A DNA stretch of 64,000 nucleotides, taken from the NCBI GenBank assembly GCA_021397835.1, contig JAJFZO010000786.1, positions 124,001 to 188,000 of the forward strand. The letters run 5' to 3'. Origin of the DNA: Moringa oleifera. Its lineage: Eukaryota; Streptophyta; Magnoliopsida; Brassicales; Moringaceae. Of this stretch, positions 22,681 through 33,390 are shown piece after piece. Each line of letters begins with the position of its first letter. Position 1 is the stretch's first letter. The notes below the pieces were generated by a model. That model was not told the DNA's origin and made no database searches. It worked only from the letters and a program-made list of their open reading frames with translations. The translations under genes were made by a program, and so were the position numbers.

Positions 22681-24800
22681 AGGTATGGGCTTGCCGTCTT
22701 GTCCATGCAACCGGTGGTGCGTTGCTAGTAACTACCACCATCGACCGAGGAATCTGGGCATGTTCGATCAGTAGCCCTCAAAGTAAGGCAAAAATGTGAG
22801 AAATGAAATGTGCTAAATTATGGGCAACAAAACAAGCTAAATTATGAGCTAATAAGTAGAGATGTAGTTAGACAAGCTCAATGATATTGGCAACAAAGTT
22901 AATGATGAAGCTTACTACATGTGGCTGACTCGCTTGGGGATTTTTGAGTATATGGAGTGCTTTGCTGCACACCTCGAGGCAAGGGACATAAAGGTTAATC
23001 CCAATGCTTAAGCACACCAAGGTGGACTTGTTATGCATGCGATTGATAACATGATCATCTGCCACTGGCATCGAGTGAGCCACACGATTAGCTTGGGCAT
23101 GGCGTGGCACCCTTGTTGCGTAGGCCTCATCAATGTCCCTTATTATTAACAACTCATCCCTTGCTTTTAAAGGTCGACAGTATGAGTAGTAAAGTTTATG
23201 ATGAAGCATACTATACGAGGGCCTACCAACTTCAGGAATTTTAAGCATGTGGAGTGGTTTGCTATAGGCCCTCGAGGCAACAGATGAAAGGGTTAATTCC
23301 AACATAATAGCTTGCCAAGGCAGACTCTTTACGCAGCGTGATCGATGGTATGTTCATTAACATTAAGTGAGCCACACACTCAACATGGCCATGGTGGGAC
23401 ACCTTACTATCAAGGCCTTATTAATGCCCCTTGCTATAGAAACTCATCCCTAGCTGTGGAAACTCGACGATATGGGCAGCAAAGTTAACAATGATGCATG
23501 CTCTATAAGGGCCTATGTGCTTAGGAAATTTTGAGCATGAGGAGTGCTTTATACAAGTCCTTGAGGGGACGGATGTGAGTATGGATCCTAATGCTTAAGC
23601 TTGCCTAGGTGAACTCATTACGTAGCTAGATTAAAAACATAACCATTAGATGTTAGCATCAAGCGAGCCACACGCCTAGCTTAGGCATGGCATGGTACCT
23701 TTGTTGCCAAGGCCTCATTAATGTCTCTTGCTATCAAAAACTCGTCCCTCACTATCGAAGCTCAATGGTTTGGGCAACAAAGTTAACGATGATGCATGTT
23801 ATATGTTAGCTTACCCATTTAGGGAATTTTGAGCTTGTGGAGTGCTTTACTATAGGCCCTCGTGGCTATGGATGCGACAGTCAACCCTAACGGTTAAGCA
23901 TACTAAGATGGACTCTTCACACAGTGCGAGGATGGCACATTCATCAAATGTTAGTATTTAGCAAGCCATACGGTTATCCTAAGCATGGCATCACACTTCT
24001 TACAATGAAAGCCTCATCGATATCCCTTGCTATTAATAATTCATCCTTTACTATTGAAGCTTAGTTGTGTGAGTAGCAAAGTTAATGATGATGCATGTTA
24101 TAAGAGGGCCTACCCACTTAGGGGTTGCTGAGCATGCATAGTGGTTTGTTGTAGGCCCTTGAGGCGACAAGCATGAGGGTCAATCCTAATGCTCAAGCGC
24201 GTAAAGGTATACTTTTTATGTAGTGCGATCAATGACAAGATCATTGTCTATTAGCATTATGGGAGCCAGATGCTTAACTTGAGCATGGCTTGATACCCCT
24301 ACTACCAATGCCTCATTGATGTTCCCTATAATAAAAAACTCATCCCTCAATTGAAGCTCGATGATAGGGGCAGCAAAGTTAATAATGACGCATACTATAC
24401 AAGGGTGATCTACTCATATTAGGATTTTTGAGCATGTGAAGTACTTTGCTGTAAGCCCTCGAGGCGGCAGATGTGGGCGTCAATCCCAATGATCAAATGT
24501 GCTGAGGCAGACTCTATATGCAATGTGATCGATGACACAATCGTCAATCCTTAGTATCGATCGAGCCACATGGTTAAACTAGGCATGGCATGACACCTCT
24601 TGCTGCCAACGCCTCATCAATGTTCATTGCCATCAAAAACTTGTCCTCCCTATTGAAGCTTGACAATATGGAAAACAAAGTTAACAATCATGCATGCTAT
24701 ACAAAGGCCTAGCTATTTAGGAATTTTTGAGCATGTAGAGTGCTTTATCATTCGTCTTTGAAGCAACAAACGCGAAGGCTAATCTTACTGCTTAGCAATG
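22681..24800 (+). repeat. rDNA C-type tandem repeats (~298 bp), about seven units
   Basis: After ~110 bp of B/C transition, C-unit anchors (like GCCTCATCAATGTCCC) occur near 23125, 23412, 23712, 24010, 24309 and 24610, spaced 287, 300, 298, 299 and 301 bp. Each carries GGGCAGCAAAGTTAAC and GAGCATG.GGAGTGCTTT. Unlike 16791-18146, this array does not lead to 18S; it runs into another B unit. Confidence 0.8.
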
Positions 24801-25380
24801 GTCAAACTAAGACTACTCCATGCAAGCAAGCTACAATCACACTATAATGGATTGCACTTGCTATGGGTGTTAATGGGTAAGTGGGCCGGACCACAACCTT
24901 AAGCCATGTTGGATTCTCAAGGACGCCATGGACAGGGCGACATGCTTGTATTTTGGGCCATCTAGAAGCAAGCTGCACCAACATGCTAGCCGTAATGCCT
25001 AACTGCGAACATTTAGTGAATTAATGGTCTTTTGATTGTCCAATTTGTCCAATTCATTAGGAGTCCACCCCTCAAATTTGGGAGCATTCTGACTCATGGG
25101 CTATTTTTCATGATATTTTAAAATTTTGATTGTGTAAAATTAAAAAAAAAAATTATCCTTAAAAAATTTAGAAATTTTTGTGGTTATGGATCTGATTATT
25201 CTCTATATTTATGTAAACTTTCAACTCAAAACATTTAGATATATAGATGTTTCTTTTTGCCGAAAGTGAACTTTCATTTAAGATTCTTTAGAGGGAAGGA
25301 ACTTATCTACTTGGTGGGCGCTTACGAGCCTTGCATGCTCTCCCTTGGCAACCCATATGGGCAGGCGCTGGGCATGCGAA
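24801..25380 (+). repeat. rDNA IGS B-type unit, copy 5
   Basis: B unit directly after the C array, where 18S would be expected. It has GTGTAAAATTAAAAAAAAA as core and ends in TTGGTGGGCGCTTACGAGCC and GGCAGGCGCTGGGCATGCG. This marks a deletion or unequal exchange that removed a whole transcribed region. Confidence 0.75.
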
Positions 25381-25650
25381 ACCTAGAGCACATGGCGTGG
25401 GCACAAGGCCCAGCATGTTATGACATAAGGCATGCCAACCAAGCCAAGAGAGACCCACATAAGCCAGCCCCTCATCACTATGTCCCTCAATCGTGTGCCC
25501 AGCTAGCGTGCCATGAGCACCTAGTCACTTGGTCTAATGGCATGAGAGACTAGCAACCACTACCCCTAGTAGGAATAGCTTAGGCACATGGCCTAGTGTG
25601 TGGTAGCATGAGGCCCAATGTGCTGTACCATAACGTGCACCCACCACACG
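25381..25650 (+). repeat. short A-type segment
   Basis: About one and a half A units between B copies 5 and 6, with CACAAGGCCCAGCATG, CCAACCAAGCCAAGAG and CAATCGTGTGCCCAGC. Confidence 0.75.
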
Positions 25651-26295
25651 GAGAGCGCCCTACTTAACCAAGTTACAGGCACGTTCTGAGGCATCGAACG
25701 TGCTGTAGGTGTTGATTACATGGGCTAGGTAAGCTAGACCTTGGCCCTAAACTATGATGTACTCTCAAGGCAACCATGGCTGGTTGGACATGCATTAAAT
25801 TGGATAGCATGAATGCCCTTCGCGCCATCTACTTGCAATACTGCACCAACATGCTAGCCATAACGCCAATTCGCCAACATTTTTATGAATTAGTGGCATT
25901 CTAATTATTGAATTTCTGAAAAAATGACTCAAATAAATCATTCAATTCACTAAGAATCTATCCCTCAAATTTGAGAGCATTTCGACTCACAAGCTATTTT
26001 TTATGATTTTTTAAATTTTTAATTATATAAAATTAATAAAAAATTAGATGCACAAAAAATTTTAAAATTTTTTGTGTTGGTAGAGCTAATTATTCTCCAA
26101 ATCTATGTAAATTTTAGCTCAAAATTTCTTGCAAATAATTTTTTAGACCCATTAGGATGGCTCAGATATATTGATGTTTTCTGTCACACGAAATGAATTT
26201 TCATTTAAGATTCGTTAGAAGGGAGTAGTTCACTTACATGATAGGAGCTCAAGAGCCATGTAGTGCTCCCCCCGAGCCACTCACATGGGCAAGTG
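25651..26295 (+). repeat. rDNA IGS B-type unit, copy 6
   Basis: B unit from TTACAGGCACGTTCTGAGGC through the TATATAAAATTAATAAAAA core to CATGGGCAAGTGCTAGGCG. Part of a run of B + short A composites of roughly 850-900 bp. Confidence 0.75.
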
Positions 26296-26575
26296 CTAGG
26301 CGTGGGAAGCTTAATGCACATGGTGTGGCACAAGGCCTAATGTGTTATGGCACAAGGCGTGCAAGCCAAGCCAAAAGAGCCTCACACGATCCAAACCCTC
26401 ATTATTATGTCCCTCAATCTTATGCCTAACGAATGTGCCATAAGTGTTGTGTTGCTTGGTCTAATGACATGGGAGGTTAGCCATGGTTGCCCCCAGTAGG
26501 CACGATATAGGCACGAGACCCAATGTGCTATAGCAGAAGGCGCGCCAACCAAGCCAAGAGCTTTCCACACAAGTA
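26296..26575 (+). repeat. short A-type segment
   Basis: About one and a half A units between B copies 6 and 7 (GCACATGGTGTGGCACAAGG; CCAACCAAGCCAAGAG near 26545). Confidence 0.73.
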
Positions 26576-27135
26576 AGTAGCAAGAACATCATGAGGCATT
26601 GCACATGCAGGTGCACTAGACAAGGCAGCATGCATGCACCTTAAGCCATCTAGAGGCAACGTTGCACAAACATGCTAGCTACAATGCCTAGTTGTGAACT
26701 TTTTATGAATTGATGGTCTTTTAATTATTGAATTGCTGCAAAAATGACGTAAATAAACCATGTAATTCATTAAGAGTTTGCAATTAAAAATTGTAGAGCA
26801 CTCTGACTCATGGGCTATTTTTTGGTATTTTTGAATTTTTAGCGGTATAAAATTCATAAAAAAAATTAGATGCTCAAAAAATTTTGAAATATTTTGGGTG
26901 GGTAGATCTTATTATTCTCTAAAATTTGTGTAAAATTTCAACTCAAAACTTCTTGTAAATAATTTTTTAGATCTATTATGACTGCTCAGATATACTAATG
27001 TTTCTTTTTGCCAGAACTAAATTTTCATTCAAGATTTTTTTAAGGGGGAGAAACACATCTGCTTTGTGGGTGCTCATTTGGCCATGCGTTCTCCCCCCTT
27101 TGCTACCCACATAGGCCAGCATTACCCATGGAAAA
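26576..27135 (+). repeat. rDNA IGS B-type unit, copy 7
   Basis: B unit lacking ~80 bp of its GC-richer 5' part, with the GGTATAAAATTCATAAAAA core and the GCTTTGTGGGTGCTCATTTG end. Confidence 0.73.
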
Positions 27136-27395
27136 CCTAGTGTACATGGCATGGGAACAAGGCCTAGCATGTTGCGGCATATGGCGCACTAGCAAAGCCA
27201 AGAGTGTTCCATGCGAGTCAACCTGTCATTGTGATATCCCTTGATTATGAGCCCAGTGAGCATGCTACAAGTGCCATGTCACCTTGTCAAATGATGCAGG
27301 AAGCTAACCAAGGCTGCCCCCAACAGGCACAGTATGGGATAAGGCCTAGTGTGCTATATTACATGGCACACCAACCAAGTCAAGAGTGCCCCATG
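27136..27395 (+). repeat. short A-type segment
   Basis: About one and a half A units (GTACATGGCATGGGAACAAG; CCAACCAAGTCAAGAGTG near 27370). Confidence 0.73.
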
Positions 27396-27908
27396 CAAGT
27401 AAGTCGCAAGCACGCTGTGAGGCATCACACGTGCTGTGGGTGTTGATTTCATGGGCTAACTAGGCTAGAGCATGACCTCAAGCTATGCTGGACTGTTCGG
27501 GCAACCTAGGGTGGGCTGCAAGTGCACTAAACAAGGTAACATGCATGCATCCTGGGCCATCTAGATGCAACTTTGTACCAACATGCTGGCCATGAGAACT
27601 TCTTATGAATTAATGGTCATTTGGTTATTAAATTCCTCAAGAAATAACTCAAATAACTCCTTTAAATTTGGGAGTGTTCTAGCTCACAGGCTATATTTCA
27701 TGATTTTTTTTTTAAATTTTTGACTGTCTAAAATTTGAGAAACAAAATTAGATGCTCAAAAAATCTAAAATTTTTTTGTGTTGATAGATATGATTATTCT
27801 TTGTATATGCACAAATTTCAGTTGAAAACTCCTTCTAAATAATTTTTTAGCCCTATTATAACGGCTCAGATATGTTGATGTTTTATTGTATCAAAAGTGA
27901 ATTTTCAC
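27396..27908 (+). repeat. rDNA IGS B-type unit, copy 8 (interrupted)
   Basis: B unit from AAGTAAGTCGCAAGCACG through GCACTAAACAAGGTAAC to TTGATGTTTTATTG and GTGAATTTTCAC. There it is interrupted by a ~440-bp AT-rich insertion; the distal end of the unit (CCTAACGCACATGGCATGG) reappears near 28349. Confidence 0.72.
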
Positions 27909-28348
27909 CCCTAGAAAATCTAAATGTAACTACAAAACTTCGTGATAGATAAAATTAGTCACTAAATAATGATGGATTATCGATAAAATTGCTATAAAAT
28001 TAAAAAAAAAAATTATCGACCGATTAGTACAAATTAGAGATGAAATTTAGTGACTAATAAAATATTTGTTGCTAAATTTAATTATAAATCTTTTATATTA
28101 AAAATTTAAAATTTAAGCATATTAGCAACATCTTAGTGACAGAAGTAGTCAATAGCCAAATCTCCTACAAATACATCACACTTGGCTATCAAAAATTTAG
28201 TAGTAAGATTAATTATAAGCTAGTGACTACCCTAATGGTTAATTAATTAATATAAATAATTTGAATAGAAATTTATGAAAATGACATTAATTAAGATGTT
28301 AAATTAAATTTAATTGTTATTAATTAAGCTAGTGACTACCCTAATGTT
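27909..28348. mobile_element. AT-rich ~440-bp insertion, possible MITE-like remnant
   Basis: Sits between two halves of a B unit. It contains words such as TTAGTGACTAATAAAATATT and TTAGTCACTAAATAATG in opposite orientations. A 21-bp direct repeat (AGCTAGTGACTACCCTAATG plus one base) occurs at about 28215 and 28326. The 90 bp between the repeats, near 28252-28320, resemble 55714-55785 in the AT-rich part of the CACTA host element. No terminal repeats or coding frame are evident. Confidence 0.45.
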
Positions 28349-29089
28349 ACCTAACGCACATGGCATGGGGACAAGGCCAAACGTGTTATGGTATAAGGGG
28401 CACAAAGTCAACCCAAGAGTGCCTCATGCGAGCAAGCCTCTCGTCACTATGTCCCTCAATTAATTGCCCAATAAGCACACTGAGCATCGTGTTGCTCGAT
28501 CCAAGAGCACGGGAGGTAAGCAATGACAAGTAAGCAATGACTACCCCTAGTAGGCATAGTATGGGCATAAGGCAGGCCAGCCAAGCCAAGAGCGCCCCAT
28601 GGGAGCCCTTGATCGTATGCCTAGGGAGCATGCAGCGAGCATTGCATCATTGGTCCAATGGCACAAGAGGTAAGCCACTGCTACCACCAATAGGCATGGC
28701 ATGGTTTCAAGGCCCCAGATGATGCAGCAGAATGAGCACCAGCTTAGCCAAAAGTGCTCCACGCAGAATGAGCGCCAACAGAATGACCACCTGTCTAAGG
28801 GAACGAGAGCTAAGCCATAGCTTTCCCAAGTAAGGAAGGCATGGGTACAAGGCCCAGTGTGCCATGACACAGGGTGTGCTAGCCAAGCCAAGAGCCCTCC
28901 ACGAGAGCTAAGTCTTTGTCTATATGTCCTTCGACCGTGTGCCAGCGAGCATGCCACAAGCAGCACATTGCCTTGTCTAAGGGCACAGGAGTTAAGCGAT
29001 GGCTACGCCCAGTGGGTAAGGCATAAGTACAAGGCCTATCATACCACGGCACAAAAAGCGCTGGCTAAGCTAAGAGCGCCCCTTGTAAG
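28349..29089 (+). repeat. rDNA IGS A-type array, 5' of the hAT insertion
   Basis: About four A units. It ends at GAGCGCCCCTTGTAAG; the last eight bases (CTTGTAAG, 29082-29089) are duplicated on the far side of the hAT element at 33391-33398, where the A unit continues. Confidence 0.83.
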
Positions 29090-29326
29090 TAGGGGTGAGC
29101 ATTCGGTTATTTTGGTTTATTCGGTTTGAAAATTTTTAAAATCGAATTAACCAAATTTTTTTTATAAATTAACCGAAACCGATCGAATTTAAAAGATAAC
29201 CGAATTAATCGAACCAAATTTTTTTCAATCGGTTTAATCGGTTACCGAATAAACCGAAAATTTATTTAAGTTTAAATTTTATATTTTTTACTTTTAAATT
29301 GTTTTAAATCTTAATAATAATTTATA

Positions 29327-29858
29327 ATTTCCATCTCTGAGATAATGTTTCCATCGTTATCAACTGATAACAGATGAGCCTCATCAAGAGCAAGGTCAAT
29401 CAACTTGGCTAAAGCATTTGATGTTTAGCCTTTAGCCAATACCTCCAAGTATTTGCCCAAGAGAATAAAGGATATCAACATTGCACTAGTCTCAAAAAAA
29501 TCTTGTCCTTCAAATGTATCTGAAGTCATAGCTTTGATTACTACATATGCAGAATAAAAATAAGCAGCATTGGTACCCAGTGCAACTAGAACATCCATAT
29601 TAGCAGATTTTCTTCTCAAAGCATGGTATGATCCAACATAAAACCTAATAAAGACATCCTGGGATAAGTAATTATTGGGATACAGAAAGAAATAGCGCAT
29701 CACTACTTCACAAAATCAGAGACATTGACATTGTGGCAAAATAGCAGCAACAATACAAAAAAGGGGTACTAATTCATTACCTTCTGCCAACAAAGAACTG
29801 CACTGGCGTGCACAGGATCCATCTAAGAAGCATCCCAACACTGAGCATTTTGTAAATC
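29327..29858 (-). pseudogene. captured HMA5-like copper-transporting P-type ATPase fragment (two exons, one intron)
   Basis: Exon 29858-29781 (minus) encodes MLSVGMLLRWILCTPVQFF and then VGR; exon 29644-29327 continues RFYVGSYHALRRKSANMDV, LVALGTNAAYFYSAYVVIKA, FEGQDFFETSAMLISFILL and GKYLEV. These are the transmembrane segments and the TGE-proximal region of P1B heavy-metal ATPases of the HMA5/RAN1 type. Between them is a 136-nt intron with GTAATG donor and TTATTAG acceptor, and splicing restores the Arg codon and reading frame. One in-frame TAA follows GKYLEVLAKG. The metal-binding N terminus, phosphorylation (DKTGT) and ATP-binding regions are absent. It lies inside the hAT element, on the same strand and downstream of the transposase, so it is a transduplicated host fragment that might be read through. 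Confidence 0.85.
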
Positions 29859-30116
29859 TTGTACTCTAACCAGTTGCATCCAATGCAATTGCACTGTAAA
29901 TTGCCTTGAAACAACAATACACTTCCACACTAATCAATTGTAGCATCCAATGCAATTTTTGACAAATCTATAAACACAATCAAATTTGGTATTAAGAAAA
30001 GTGGTATTAAGCTTATCCAATAAAGATTAGTAATTAAAAAATATAAAATAATCAAATAAACAAAATAATTACCCATATCAAGTTTTTCAAGCTCTACCAA
30101 GTCCTCTTCAATGGCA

Positions 30117-32102
30117 TCAAACACATGGAGATCCACGTAACCAATCTTGAGCACAAATAAGGGCTTGTACAAGTTTAGGAGTTAATGAACTCCTATATGT
30201 ATCAAGTACACGTCCGCCACTGCTAAAAGCAGATTTAGAAGCAACCGTAGATATAGGAGCTGCCAATACATCACGAGCCATATGGGAAAGAATAGGAAAC
30301 CTATGACTATTAAGTTTCCACCAATCAAGAATATCAAAGTTATCATCATCTTTTGCATCCTTTTCACTTAAAAATCTATCCAATTCTGATTTATTTTCTT
30401 CTTTTTCGATCTCTTTCTTATATCTCTTGAACTTAGATAAAAGAACTTGTCTATCCTTTTCCAATCCTAATTCATTTCCCTCTGCAATTTGACTTACTTG
30501 ACTACTTTCACCAACTTGTTCATGTTAAGGTTGCAAACTTCTTTTGTACTCATCAAACAACTCTTCAACTACTTTTTTCACATTACTAGTCATCATTGAA
30601 GCTTGTTCCATATCATACATTTCCAAAAAGCAAAAGTTGACAAACTCAAGCTTTTTTCTAGGATCAAGAATAGAAGCAACATAAAGTAGTAAATTCATCT
30701 TCTCCACATTTCCCCAATACTTATCAAACTTATCTTTCATTTTCTTTGCCATTGCATTTAACTCAATATCAGAATGTGTTTCCCAATTGTGCAAAGTAGC
30801 ATAGACATTACAAATATCATCAAGAAAACTATTGGAGGTGACATATGAAGAACCTGAAACTTTGATTGTTAGTTCATAAAATTGTTGCAAGAAAAGACAA
30901 AACCTCCTAATAGTTTCCCAATCTTTTTTTTCAGGCAACCCATCTCCCATTATCAACTCATTTCTATAATGCGGATCAATATCATCAAAAACCTCAAAAG
31001 CCTTCTCAAATTTTTGAGCTGCATCCAACATCAAGTAAGTGGAGTTCCACCTAGTGCTAACATCCAAACACAACAAACTTTTGCTTTCAATTTTTTTAAG
31101 TAAAGTACATTCTTTAAATTTGGCCAACCTTGCAGGTGAATGTTTCACATATTTAACAGCCCCTCTAACCCGTGTAATTGACTCATTCATTTCTTTCAAT
31201 CCATTTGTAACAATGAGATTAAGAATGTGCGCAATGCATCTTAAATGAAGATATTTTCCTTCTTGAATGCAAGTTCCTAAATTATTCAATCTTTTCTTCA
31301 AGTATGAGATTGCAACATCATTAGAACTAGCATTATCAACTGTAATAATAAAAATCTGATCAGTCCCCCAATCACGCAAACATTTCTCAATGACTTTTTC
31401 GATGGCTTCACCTCTATGACTAGAAATAAGACAAAAGTTTAATATTCTTTTGTTCAATTTCCAATCTTTATCAATAAAATGAGCCGTAAGACACAAATAA
31501 TTAATTCTTTGTACTGAAGTCCATGTGTCTGTGGTGAGAGATATTCTTACAGTGGATGACCTTAAAAACTGTTTTAGTTTAACTTTTTCATCATTATAAA
31601 GCTGATAACAATCTCTAGCTATAGTCCATCGTGAAGGCATACGAAACTTAGGACATGCAAGTGACATGCGACGCCGAAAACCTTTACCATCCACAAATTT
31701 GAAAGGTAATTCATCCATAATGATCATCTCAGCTATACCCTTTCTAATGGCATCTTGATTGAACTTCCAACTACCTAAGGATCCATCTCTCCCAGATTCA
31801 AAAACCAATTCAGTTTGACTAGAATCAACACTAACATTTATTCTCTTCTTACAAGTACCCATATGACCTTTCAATGCAGTTGTTCCATTTCTTCTAGGGT
31901 CAGCAAAAAATTCCCTATCACAATAATTACATCTAGCTTTATGCTCACCTTGTTCATCAAAAAATTTGGTGAAGTGTTTCCAAATTTCTGATCTGGGCTT
32001 AAACACTTTCCTCTTCAATTTAGAACTTGCAGATGATGGATGGATTGAATCTGGTTGTGTGGTATTAGGCACAGGATCTACTTCATTACTCTTAGTTGAC
32101 AT
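30117..32102 (-). CDS. hAT transposase (RICESLEEPER-like), one premature stop
   Basis: The first 525 codons are open from the ATG at 32102. They carry a BED zinc finger at residues ~39-84 (W41, C58, C61, H80, C84). The RNase-H-like core follows, with Asp in SLTTDTWTS (D192) and Asp in ITVDNASSND (D256), then CIAHILNLIV (289-298). A TAA at 30527-30525 interrupts the frame, probably from CAA by one C-to-T change. The same frame then stays open to 30117 and holds the hAT C-terminal dimerisation domain (PILSHMARDVLAAPIST, SAFSSGGRVLDTYRSSL, ALICAQDWLR). Read-through length would be about 660 residues, normal for this family. Near 30130 a frameshift displaces the usual acidic tail; EEDLVELEKLD is found in the neighbouring frame. 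The enzyme would act in the nucleus on the element's own inverted repeats. Confidence 0.93.
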
Positions 32103-33390
32103 CTTTTAATTTCTGAAATAAATAACAATTAAAAATAGTTAGTAATAATACTTTTCAATAGTTAGATAAAATTTTAAAATATTTAATAGTAATACTACAT
32201 TACACAAAAATTCATTTCAATAGTAATAGTTAATACCACTACTTTTCAAAATATGATTATGAATTACTACAAAAAAACATAATTAACAACTTTAAATTAT
32301 ATCAAGAAAGATTCAAAGAGAAAATATAAAGCAAAAATAAAATGAATTAAAAAATTAACTATTTAATTTTCAATATTGGGATTATTTTGCCTTACATGTC
32401 ATAGCTAATACATACCACATATATAAAGAAAAAGTGTTAATACATAGAACAATTTATAATACTTACCCAAATACAAAAAGAGAATCCATAAAAATGATCT
32501 AATTTCTAATTTTAAGTGTAATTGTTACAAATTAGGATTTGAAAAATTGAAAGATTAAAAAGTAAGATAATGCATACTACTATTGGAATAATCAAAATTG
32601 AAAAGAGAAGATTTGGAATAAGGGAATATCGAATGTGAGTGGCGTGGGTGTGACTGTGATGCTACTGATTCTTCAAGATAAATGAACAAGACCACACGGT
32701 GCACGGATTAAATTACGGTTACGGCTTCTTAAGTTGAAAGAAAAGAAAAAAAGGAAGTGTGGCTGCGGTGTGGCTGTCCCGATAGTCTATTGAAAAGATT
32801 CCAATTAGAGAGAAAGAAAATCAGATCTAAGCAATTGAGTGGTTTGATCGATTGTTGAATACGTGCGTGGTGTGAGTGTGGCTACGGTGTGGCTGTGATA
32901 TTACTCTCGGGAGGATTCAAAATTGAAGAGAAAGAAGATCAATTGAGCGGTTTAATTGATTACCAATACTGAATACATGCGTGGTGTCGATGGCTGCGGC
33001 AATTTTGATTCTCAAAATTTCAAAAGATAGATGGGCATGGAGTCGGTGATGGGTTAGGTTAAGGTTTGTCAAAACTGAAATTGAAAGAGAAGGAAGAAAT
33101 ACAGTTGTTTTCTCGATTACCCAATCCCAATTTACCTTTTTGAAAAGTAATTGAAAAAAATAAATATTATTTACTTATTTATTTAATAAAATTAATTAAT
33201 TATTCAAATTAAAAATCGATTTTTCGGTTAATTCGGTTTTTAAAAAATTTAACCGAAATTAACCAAAAAAATAAAAAAACTGATTTTTCAATGATTTTAT
33301 AACCGAAAATCGAAAAAACCGAATTGAATTAACCGAAATTAATTTGGTTTTTCGGTTTTTTCGGTTTTAACCGAATTTTGCTCACCCCTA
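32103..33390 (-). promoter_or_regulatory. hAT element 5' leader and terminal region
   Basis: Non-coding. 32103-32630 is AT-rich. 32636-33010 holds three or four imperfect ~120-bp direct repeats with cores like GCGTGGTGTGAGTGTGGCT and GGTGTGGCTGTGATATTAC. 33130-33390 is rich in CGGTTTTT/AACCGAA words leading to the terminal inverted repeat. The transposase promoter should lie here; I cannot place a TATA box with confidence. Confidence 0.5.

Larger units (their letters stand above)
29090..33390 (-). mobile_element. hAT element with intact ends and captured copper-ATPase fragment
   Basis: A complete 4301-bp element. Its ends are TAGGGGTGAGCA at 29090 and TGCTCACCCCTA at 33379-33390, perfect 12-bp terminal inverted repeats, followed inwards by many CGGTTA/TAACCG words. 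The flanking 8-bp duplication CTTGTAAG (29082-29089 and 33391-33398) is perfect; 8-bp duplications are typical of hAT elements. Read on the minus strand the order is a ~1.3-kb leader, the transposase (32102-30117), then a fragment of a host heavy-metal ATPase gene (29860-29327). Perfect TIRs and TSD suggest it is among the youngest insertions in the window. Confidence 0.95.

Noticed and set aside
29930..30172. A separate small membrane protein gene
   Set aside because: Its start overlaps the hAT transposase C terminus in another frame (EEDLVELEKLD is the usual hAT tail), and the rest is AT-rich non-coding sequence that mimics membrane segments.
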